DNA of 6,060 bases from Betaproteobacteria bacterium. Its GTDB lineage: Bacteria; Pseudomonadota; Gammaproteobacteria; Burkholderiales; Burkholderiaceae_C. The position numbers and the translations under genes were made by a program. The DNA is taken from NCBI GenBank assembly GCA_009922295.1, contig RFWA01000163.1, positions 1 to 6,060 of the forward strand, written 5' to 3'. Under the pieces are notes generated by a model. It had not been told where the DNA came from and searched no databases. It worked only from the letters and a program-made list of their open reading frames with translations. Positions within the stretch are counted from its first letter, which is position 1; each line of letters starts with the position of its first letter. Of this stretch, positions 1 to 5,511 are shown in pieces.

Positions 1-2
1 CC

Positions 3-341
3 AGCATCACCGAGTACACCCGGCACGGCCGTGGCACCAAGGGCATGATCGCCATCACGCAGTCCGAGCGCAATGGCCGGGTGGTGGCGGCCACGCTGGT
101 GCATGTGGACGACGAGATCATGCTCATCACCGACAAGGGTGTGCTGGTACGGACCCGGGTGAGTGAAATTCGCGAACTGGGCCGGGCCACCCAGGGTGTG
201 ACGCTGATCGGGCTGGATGAAGGCTCCAAGCTCAGCGGGCTGCAACGCATTGTCGAAAACGACGCCAACCCGGTCGGCGATGACGCCGCGTCGCCGGATG
301 CCGAGAGCGACAGCGATAGCGATAGCGATAGCGAAGCTTAA
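3..341 (+). CDS. gyrA: DNA gyrase subunit A, C-terminal end (partial)
   Basis: This is the last 112 residues of the gyrase A subunit, which together with GyrB introduces negative supercoils using ATP. The reading frame is open from base 3, so the gene starts upstream of the window. What remains is the end of the C-terminal beta-pinwheel that wraps DNA: the strand/loop pattern EYTRHGRGTKGMIAI, then ITDKGVLVRTRVSEI and GRATQGVTLIGLDEG, the repeated 'GRxxxGV' signatures of GyrA blades. After the pinwheel comes an acidic tail ending in alternating Ser-Asp and then Glu-Ala. In E. coli GyrA an acidic C-terminal tail is known to modulate wrapping; a similar role here is inference. The stop TAA lies at 339-341, next to a repeat-like element. 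gyrA upstream of serC is the usual order in Burkholderiales. ParC is a less likely alternative because of this context and the blade sequences. Confidence 0.93.
   Translation, partial: SITEYTRHGRGTKGMIAITQSERNGRVVAATLVHVDDEIMLITDKGVLVRTRVSEIRELGRATQGVTLIGLDEGSKLSGLQRIVENDANPVGDDAASPDAESDSDSDSDSEA
303..332 (+). repeat. Hexamer tandem repeat encoding the GyrA Ser-Asp tail
   Basis: Five consecutive 6-bp units are read in the gyrA frame: GAGAGC, GACAGC and then three exact GATAGC copies (315-332). They encode alternating acidic residue and serine. The unit is a multiple of three, so gain or loss of copies would lengthen or shorten the acidic tail without changing the frame. Confidence 0.8.
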
Positions 342-343
342 TT

Positions 344-391
344 GCTACTAAATAAATAGCTGGACACGCCCACTGGACGGGGGCTAGAGGC
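344..391 (+). repeat. Repeat-like element in the gyrA-serC spacer (copy 1)
   Basis: The spacer after gyrA (342-412) is AT-rich at its start and end. It contains a GCTA...TAGC inverted pair (344-347/357-360), a GCCC...GGGC pair (368-371/381-384) and the block TAGAGGC (385-391). An ungapped 48-nt alignment with 4142-4189 inside aroA gives 27 identities, concentrated in the blocks GCTA, ATAGC, GACGGG and TAGAGGC with identical spacing. From memory, elements of the pattern 'GCTA(AT-rich)TAGC ... GCTAGAGGC' are abundant between genes in Comamonadaceae; I could not check this here. The GC pair followed by five Ts at 394-398 could act as a weak terminator, but the stem is only 4 bp and the T run is 9 nt away. 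Only the start codon follows, with no clear ribosome-binding site for serC. Confidence 0.5.
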
Positions 392-412
392 ACTTTTTAT
401 CTTGATTTTTGC

Positions 413-1422
413 ATGACTCGTCCGTTCAATTTTTCCGCCGGGCCGGCCACCATGCCGGCCGAAGTGCTGGCGCAAGCCGCCGCCGAGATGCTGGACTGGC
501 ATGGCAGCGGCATGGGCGTGATGGAGATGAGCCACCGGGGTCGCGAATTTATCTCCATCTACGAGCGAGCCGAAGCCGATCTGCGCGAGCTACTGGCCGT
601 ACCAACACAGTTCAAGATCCTGTTCATGCAGGGCGGCGGCCTGGCTGAAAATGCCATCGTGCCGCTGAACCTGGCTGGTCGGCGCTCTGGCGCGGGGTCA
701 GCAGGCCCGATTGATGTGGTGGTGACGGGCAGCTGGAGCCAAAAATCACTCAAAGAAGCCGCCCGCTTTGGCTCTGTCAACCTGGTCGCCAGCAACGAGG
801 CCGACGGCCACACCCGCTTGCCCGAGCCGGCAAGTTGGCGGCTGAGCCCGGACGCCGCTTATGTGCATATTTGCAGCAATGAGACCATCCACGGTGTCGA
901 GTTTCATGAACTGCCTGACCTGCGGGCACTGGGCTGCGACACACCCTTGGTGATTGATTTTTCATCGCACGCCGCCTCGAGGCCGGTGGACTGGTCACGT
1001 GTCGGCTTGGCCTTTGGCGGGGCGCAAAAAAACCTCGGTCCGGCTGGGCTCACGCTGGTGGTGGTGCGTGAAGACCTGCTCGGCCACGCCCTGCCCGCCT
1101 GCCCCAGCGCCTTTGACTACAGAAATGTGGCCGACGCCGGCTCTATGTTCAACACACCGCCCACCTACGCCATTTACATGGCCGGGCTGGTGTTCCAGTG
1201 GCTCAAGCGCCAGGGCGGCATTACCGCCATCGAAGCCCGCAACCGGGCCAAGGCGGCGTTGTTGTATGAGGCCATTGACAGCCCCAGGCGCGTGGTCTGC
1301 TGCAGCTCAAGGGGCACAAGTCGGTGGGCGGCATGCGCGCCAGCCTGTACAACGCCATGCCGCTGGCCGGCGTGCAGGCGCTGGTGGACTACATGCGAGA
1401 ATTTGAAAAAAACCCACGCTGA
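413..1422 (+). pseudogene. serC: Phosphoserine aminotransferase, broken by internal deletion and frameshift
   Basis: SerC is a cytosolic PLP enzyme converting 3-phosphohydroxypyruvate and glutamate to phosphoserine; it also acts in PdxB-type vitamin B6 synthesis. Residues 1-290 (to about 1282) are normal: FNFSAGPATMP at the N-terminus, SHRGREF with Arg42, QGGGLAENA, TGSWSQK, SNETIHGVE, IDFSSH with Asp182, and GGAQKNLGP with PLP-lysine Lys206. After LLYEAIDS (1259-1282) the frame becomes nonsense. The true C-terminus continues in the -1 frame from about 1285 as QARGLLQLKGHKSVGGMR and on to MREFEKNPR, with stop TGA at 1420-1422. Compared with E. coli SerC (362 aa), about 33 residues around the conserved RSRMNVPF segment are missing, so roughly 100 bp (length 3n+1) were lost. 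The original frame now runs to TGA 1505-1507 inside pheA. A sequencing or assembly gap is the main alternative. The start is the ATG giving the family N-terminus; no Shine-Dalgarno sequence is evident. Confidence 0.87.
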
Positions 1423-1437
1423 GGCGACAAAGCACCC

Positions 1438-2520
1438 ATGGCACACACACTGCCCCAATTGCGTACCCAAATTGACGCCCTGGACCGAGAACTTCTGGCG
1501 CTGCTGAACCGCCGTGCCGGTCTGGCCCTGGAGGTTGGCGAGATCAAGCGTGCTGAAGGCTCCGCGGTGTTTCGCCCAGACCGTGAGGCCCAGGTGATTG
1601 CCGGTCTGCAGGGCTCTAACCCCGGCCCGCTGAAGCCGCCTCACATCGCGGTCATATGGCGTGAGGTGATGTCGGCCTGTCGCTCACTGGAGGCAGTACA
1701 ACGGGTGGCCTTTCTGGGCCCGGCGGGCACATTCAGCGAGCAGGCAGCGCTACAGTATTTTGGCTCCAGCCTTGAGCGTATGCCCTGCGTCAGCATCGAC
1801 GAGGTGTTTCGGGCCACGGCGGCCGGCAGCGCTGACTTTGGTGTGGTCCCGATTGAGAACTCCACAGAAGGCGTCATCTCGCGCTCGCTCGACCTGCTGC
1901 TCAATTCCCCGCTGCAAATTGTGGGTGAAACCAGTTTCTTGATTCGCCACAATTTGATGCGCTTGGAGGCTTCAAACGTCGGCATCGAGGCCGTTTTTGC
2001 CCATCCGCAGGCGCTGGCCCAGTGCCAAGACTGGCTAACTACGCACCTGCCAAAGGTTGAACGGCGGGCAGCGGCCAGCAACGCCGAGGGTGCCCGACTG
2101 GCTGCGGGCAACCCGGCCTGGGCGGCCATTGCGGGCGAGCGAGCGGCCAGCGAGTTTGGCCTGCACATCGTGTCCAAGGCGATCCAGGACGATGCTTTCA
2201 ACCGCACGCGTTTCGCCGTGGTGTGCCTGCCGCAAACCCTGCCTAGCCAACCCGCCACCGGACGCGACTGCGTGAGCCTGATCGTGTCGGTGCCCAATAA
2301 GCCCGGCGCGGTGCACGATCTACTGGTTCCACTGAAAAAGCATGGCGTGTCCATGACGCGATTTGAGTCGCGCCCGGCGCGCTCCGGCCAATGGGAGTAT
2401 TTCTTCTATATTGACATTGCTGGCCATCCGAGCCAGCCGCCAGTAGCCGCTGCGCTGCAGGAACTGCAAGGCTTGTGCGCCTTTTACAAGCAGTTAGGCG
2501 CTTACCCTTCGGGCGACTGA
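1438..2520 (+). CDS. pheA: Bifunctional chorismate mutase/prephenate dehydratase (P-protein)
   Basis: This 360-residue cytosolic enzyme turns chorismate into prephenate and then phenylpyruvate, the branch to phenylalanine. Residues 1-85 form an AroQ-type helical mutase domain with Arg9, Arg26, Lys37, Arg49 and Glu50 at the places of E. coli active-site Arg11, Arg28, Lys39, Arg51 and Glu52. Residues 90-270 are the dehydratase domain, with GPAGTFSEQA (94-103), PIENSTEG (138-145) and the catalytic TRF motif (257-259). Residues 280-355 are an ACT domain with ESRP (310-313), the feedback phenylalanine site; the partner motif, GALV in E. coli, reads GAVH (290-293). Length is normal. The ATG at 1438 follows the serC stop by 15 bp; a GAGG at 1421-1424 is a weak and rather distant ribosome site. 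The stop overlaps the tyrA start. Feedback inhibition by phenylalanine is likely but inferred. Confidence 0.96.
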   Translation: MAHTLPQLRTQIDALDRELLALLNRRAGLALEVGEIKRAEGSAVFRPDREAQVIAGLQGSNPGPLKPPHIAVIWREVMSACRSLEAVQRVAFLGPAGTFSEQAALQYFGSSLERMPCVSIDEVFRATAAGSADFGVVPIENSTEGVISRSLDLLLNSPLQIVGETSFLIRHNLMRLEASNVGIEAVFAHPQALAQCQDWLTTHLPKVERRAAASNAEGARLAAGNPAWAAIAGERAASEFGLHIVSKAIQDDAFNRTRFAVVCLPQTLPSQPATGRDCVSLIVSVPNKPGAVHDLLVPLKKHGVSMTRFESRPARSGQWEYFFYIDIAGHPSQPPVAAALQELQGLCAFYKQLGAYPSGD

Positions 2521-2522
2521 TG
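2518..2522 (+). promoter_or_regulatory. TGATG stop/start overlap joining pheA and tyrA
   Basis: The pheA stop TGA (2518-2520) and the tyrA start ATG (2520-2522) share one base. No strong Shine-Dalgarno sequence precedes it, so tyrA translation probably depends on ribosomes finishing pheA (termination-reinitiation). The coupling is an inference from the arrangement. Confidence 0.7.
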
Positions 2523-3398
2523 TTTCGGCAACTCGGACTCATAGGCTGCGGCCTGATGGGCGGCTCGTTCGCGCTGGCGCTAAAAAGCGCCGGGCTGGTA
2601 CGGCACGTGGTCGGCTACAGCCCCTCAGCGGCTACGCTGGCACGAGCGCTGGACATGGGCGTGATCGATGCGTCAGCGGCGAGCGCGGCCGATTCCGCCA
2701 GCGGCTCCGACTTGGTGCTGTTGGCGATGCCAGTAGCAGCGATCGAAGCCACCCTGCGGGAGATCCAGCCCCGCATTCACCCCGGCATGCTGGTGATGGA
2801 CGTGGGCTCAACCAAACGTGACGTGGCCGCCGCCAGTGAAAGCGCGCTGCGTGATCAGCAGGGCTGCTTTGTGCCGGCCCACCCGATGGCAGGGCGCGAG
2901 GTGTCGGGCGTGGCCCACGCAGACCCCACGCTGTACCAGGACCGGCTGGTGATCCTGACGCCCACACGCTACACGCAGGCGGACTCACTGGGCAAGGCCG
3001 TTGACGTTTGGCAGGCGATGGGTTGCCGTGTGGTGCAAATGTCGCCAGACCAGCACGACGCGGCAATGGCTGCCGTCAGCCACCTGCCGCACCTGTTGGC
3101 CTTTGCCTTCATCAATTCAGTCACGGCCCAAGCCCAGGCGAACGACAGCCTGGCCGTCGCCGGCCCGGGATTTCGCGATTTCAGCCGCATTGCCGCCAGT
3201 GAGCCCCGCATGTGGCGCGACATTCTTCTGGCCAATCGGGATGAGGTCCTGAGCCAGACCCGGCAATTTCGGGCCAGCCTCGACGCGCTAGAGCAGGCCA
3301 TGGCCAATGCCGACGGCGACGGCGCAGCTCTTGAACGCCTGATCGAGCAGGCCAGCACCGCCCGCGCCAACTGGCGACTGGGCCAACCAGGTTCCTGA
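2520..3398 (+). CDS. tyrA: Prephenate (cyclohexadienyl) dehydrogenase
   Basis: TyrA oxidatively decarboxylates prephenate to 4-hydroxyphenylpyruvate (or arogenate to tyrosine) in tyrosine synthesis. The 292-residue protein has an N-terminal Rossmann fold, GLIGCGLMGGS (6-16), MDVGSTK (93-99), PAHPMAGRE (119-127) with His121 at the catalytic-histidine position, SHLPH (187-191) and GFRDFSRIA (217-225) in the helical dimerisation domain. There is no mutase or ACT domain, so it is the short, monofunctional type. I chose the ATG at 2520 because it places the glycine-rich loop at residue 6, as usual, and overlaps the pheA stop; an in-frame ATG at 2475 would add 15 residues encoded within pheA and not resembling the family. 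At the end of strand beta-2 the usual acidic residue of NAD-specific enzymes is Ser34 (VGYSPS), which may allow NADP. Substrate preference cannot be told from sequence. Confidence 0.94.
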   Translation: MFRQLGLIGCGLMGGSFALALKSAGLVRHVVGYSPSAATLARALDMGVIDASAASAADSASGSDLVLLAMPVAAIEATLREIQPRIHPGMLVMDVGSTKRDVAAASESALRDQQGCFVPAHPMAGREVSGVAHADPTLYQDRLVILTPTRYTQADSLGKAVDVWQAMGCRVVQMSPDQHDAAMAAVSHLPHLLAFAFINSVTAQAQANDSLAVAGPGFRDFSRIAASEPRMWRDILLANRDEVLSQTRQFRASLDALEQAMANADGDGAALERLIEQASTARANWRLGQPGS

Positions 3399-3400
3399 TG
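3396..3400 (+). promoter_or_regulatory. TGATG stop/start overlap joining tyrA and aroA-cmk
   Basis: The tyrA stop TGA (3396-3398) and the ATG of the aroA-cmk gene (3398-3400) share one base. A short CAGG (3388-3391) lies 6 nt upstream of the start and may serve as a weak ribosome-binding site. The arrangement repeats that between pheA and tyrA and suggests translational coupling. Confidence 0.7.
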
Positions 3401-5416
3401 TTTGCCACCGCCTTCCTTGATATTCCACCTCTGGCCGGTGCTGACGGAGCCCTGGTGCTGCCCGGCTCCAAAAGCATTTCCAACCGCGTGCTGCTGCTGT
3501 CGGCCCTGTGCCTGGGCAGTACCACCCTGTACGACGTGCTGGACTCGGACGACACCCGCGTCATGCTTGCGGCGTTGCGCCAGCTAGGCTGTGGTGTGCG
3601 CCAAAGCGGCACCACGGTCGAAGTGGACGGTCTGGGCGGGCAGCTGCCCGTGCGGCGGGCCCAGCTCTTCATGGGCAACGCTGGCACCGCGATACGACCA
3701 CTGACCGCCGCGCTGGCCGTGCTGGGCGGCGACTTTGAACTGCGGGGCGTGCCCCGCATGCACGAGCGCCCGATTGGTGACCTGGTCGACGCCCTGCGCC
3801 AGCTCGGCTGCCAGATCGAGGACCTGGGCCAGCCCGGCTACCCGCCACTGCGCATCGGCCAACCCCAACTCAGGCTGGATGCACCGATCAAAGTGCGCGG
3901 CGACGTCTCCAGCCAGTTCCTGACCGCGCTGCTGATGGCGCTGCCGCTGGTGGCGCAGCGCGACATCGTGATCGAGGTGGTGGGTGAACTGATCTCACGG
4001 CCCTATGTGGAGATCACGCTCAAGCTGCTGGCGCGCTTTGGCGTGGTGGTGGCGCGCGACGGCTGGCAGCGTTTCACCATTCCGGCCGACAGCCAGCTGC
4101 GCTCGCCAGGCAGCCTGCACGTCGAGGCCGACGCCTCATCTGCTAGCTATTTCATAGCACTAGGAGCAATAACGACGGGACTTAGAGGCCAAAATGGCAT
4201 AAAAATTCAGGGGCTGGGCCATGACTCGATCCAGGGCGATATCCGCTTTGTCGAGGCCGCGCGCTTGATGGGGGCCCAAATCGACAGTGGCCCCAACTGG
4301 CTGCATATTCGGCGCGGCGAGCCCGGCCAGGGCTGGCCCTTGAAGGCGATTGACCTGGATTGCAACCACATTCCCGATGCCGCCATGACGCTGGCGGTGA
4401 TGGCGCTGTATGCGCAAGGCACCACCACGCTGCGCAACATCGCCAGCTGGCGCGTCAAAGAGACCGACCGCATTGCTGCCATGGCCACCGAGTTGCGAAA
4501 ACTTGGTGCACAAGTGGAAGAAGGCGCAGATTTTTTACGGGTGACAGCGCCCACCAGCCCTGCCGATTGGCGTGCTGCCAGCATTCACACCTACGACGAC
4601 CACCGCATCGCCATGTGCTTCTCTCTGGCGGCCTTCAACCCGGCCGGGCTGCCGGTGCGCATTGAAGACCCCAAATGCGTGGCCAAAACCTTCCCTGACT
4701 ATTTTGAAGCGCTGTTCGCCCTCTCCCGCACGCCGGCCCAGGGCGTGCCGGTGATCTGTATTGATGGCCCAACCGCCTCGGGCAAGGGCACCTTGGCGGC
4801 CAGCCTGGCCGGGCAATTGGGTTACCACTTTCTGGACTCTGGCGCGCTTTACCGCATTGCCGCACTGGCCGCCCGGCGGGCTGGGCTGGCCCTGGAGCCC
4901 GCCCAGGAAACCGCCATTGCCACACTGACACGCGGCCTGAATATCCAGTTTGAAGCAGATAGGGTCTTGTTGGGCGGCGAAGACATCAGCGACGCGATAC
5001 GAACCGAAGAGGCGGGTATGGACGCCTCCCGCGTGTCGGTGCTGCCCCAGGTCCGCGACGCCCTGCTGGCCCTGCAGCACAGCTTTGCCCGGCTACCGGG
5101 CTTGGTCGCGGATGGCCGGGACATGGGCACGGTGGTTTTCCCAACGGCGGCGCTCAAGATTTTTCTGACCGCCAGTGCCGCACAGCGCGCACAGCGCCGC
5201 CATAAGCAGCTGATTTCAAAGGGAATTTCAGCTACACTCGCCAGTCTTCGCGCTGACTTGGAAGCGCGCGATGCGCGGGACATGTCCCGCAGCACTGCGC
5301 CTTTGAAGCCTGCCGTAGATGCCCAGTTGCTGGACAACTCTGAACTGTCGATCGAACAATCGCTGGATTTGGTTTTGAACTGGTGGCAGGGCAAGCAGCC
5401 TTTCAAAGCCATTTGA
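3398..5416 (+). CDS. aroA-cmk: Fusion of EPSP synthase (AroA) and cytidylate kinase (Cmk)
   Basis: One 672-residue open frame carries two enzymes. Residues 1-445 are 3-phosphoshikimate 1-carboxyvinyltransferase, the sixth shikimate step (shikimate-3-phosphate plus PEP gives EPSP): PGSKSISNR (22-30, Lys25), GNAGTAIRPL (93-102), MHERPI with Arg124, ASSASYF (246-252), NHIPDAAM with Asp327, RVKETDR with Glu355/Arg358, DDHR (400-403) and Lys430 before TFPDYF. Gly96 and Pro101 match the glyphosate-sensitive class I enzymes. Residues 450-672 are CMP/dCMP kinase: P-loop GPTASGKGT (457-465), DSGALYR, ADGRDMGTVVFP (571-582), RDARDMSRS (624-632) and PLKPA. The linker (about SRTPAQG, 443-449) has no stop, Met or ribosome site, so a single polypeptide is expected. 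Such fusions are known in Comamonadaceae ('bifunctional 3-phosphoshikimate 1-carboxyvinyltransferase/cytidylate kinase'). Both halves look catalytically complete. Codons 249-270 are unusually A/T-ending. Confidence 0.95.
   Translation: MFATAFLDIPPLAGADGALVLPGSKSISNRVLLLSALCLGSTTLYDVLDSDDTRVMLAALRQLGCGVRQSGTTVEVDGLGGQLPVRRAQLFMGNAGTAIRPLTAALAVLGGDFELRGVPRMHERPIGDLVDALRQLGCQIEDLGQPGYPPLRIGQPQLRLDAPIKVRGDVSSQFLTALLMALPLVAQRDIVIEVVGELISRPYVEITLKLLARFGVVVARDGWQRFTIPADSQLRSPGSLHVEADASSASYFIALGAITTGLRGQNGIKIQGLGHDSIQGDIRFVEAARLMGAQIDSGPNWLHIRRGEPGQGWPLKAIDLDCNHIPDAAMTLAVMALYAQGTTTLRNIASWRVKETDRIAAMATELRKLGAQVEEGADFLRVTAPTSPADWRAASIHTYDDHRIAMCFSLAAFNPAGLPVRIEDPKCVAKTFPDYFEALFALSRTPAQGVPVICIDGPTASGKGTLAASLAGQLGYHFLDSGALYRIAALAARRAGLALEPAQETAIATLTRGLNIQFEADRVLLGGEDISDAIRTEEAGMDASRVSVLPQVRDALLALQHSFARLPGLVADGRDMGTVVFPTAALKIFLTASAAQRAQRRHKQLISKGISATLASLRADLEARDARDMSRSTAPLKPAVDAQLLDNSELSIEQSLDLVLNWWQGKQPFKAI
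4142..4204 (+). repeat. Repeat-like AT-rich element inside the aroA coding region (copy 2)
   Basis: This stretch encodes AroA residues 249-269. From codon 249 to 270, 16 of 22 codons end in A or T, including three ATA, CTA, AGA and two GGA, in a gene that otherwise strongly prefers G/C. Its first 48 bases align without gaps to the gyrA-serC spacer element (27 identities; GCTA, ATAGC, GACGGG and TAGAGGC blocks equally spaced). The translation keeps the conserved ASYF part of AroA, then adds about 5 residues in the TTGLRGQNG loop compared with E. coli AroA as I remember it. Descent from a dispersed repeat is inference; chance or selection on local RNA structure are alternatives. Confidence 0.5.
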
Positions 5417-5490
5417 GGGGTATTTCCGGCCCACACCTGCCTTCTCGCGCCGCAATTAGCGCACTGCAGATGTGGTTCAACAAACGAACC

Positions 5491-5504
5491 GCGGCACCAG
5501 CCGC
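5491..5504 (+). promoter_or_regulatory. Small hairpin just upstream of rpsA start
   Basis: GCGGC (5491-5495) and GCCGC (5500-5504) can pair around an ACCA loop, ending 7 nt before the rpsA ATG. No Shine-Dalgarno sequence is visible in the 95-bp leader (5417-5511). In E. coli the rpsA leader lacks a strong Shine-Dalgarno sequence, is structured, and is the target of S1 autoregulation. A comparable role here is inference, since the stem is short. There is no T run, so it is not a terminator. Confidence 0.35.
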
Positions 5505-5511
5505 AATCAAA

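Noticed and set aside
368..398. Rho-independent terminator after gyrA
   Set aside because: The stem is only 4 bp, the loop is 9 nt and the T run is 9 nt away. I mention it within the repeat element but do not annotate it.
1025..1033. A slippery-type A AAA AAC heptamer in serC at the catalytic-lysine codon, which could give a -1 frameshift into the frame of the displaced C-terminus
   Set aside because: A shift there would replace residues 207-290, which are clearly conserved in the original frame, and it would not restore the ~33 missing residues. The A run simply encodes the conserved QKN.
1282..1288. Programmed frameshift at the CCCC in serC as an explanation for the frame change
   Set aside because: Even a perfect -1 shift here leaves the RSRMNVPF region missing, so deletion explains the data and recoding does not.
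2475..2519. Upstream ATG that would extend tyrA by 15 residues
   Set aside because: The extension lies in the pheA coding end, is basic and not family-like, and the ATG at 2520 gives the normal position of the Rossmann loop.
1174..3759. Long antisense open frames opposite serC, pheA, tyrA and aroA
   Set aside because: They are expected in GC-rich DNA, have no recognisable family features, and lie opposite well-conserved genes.
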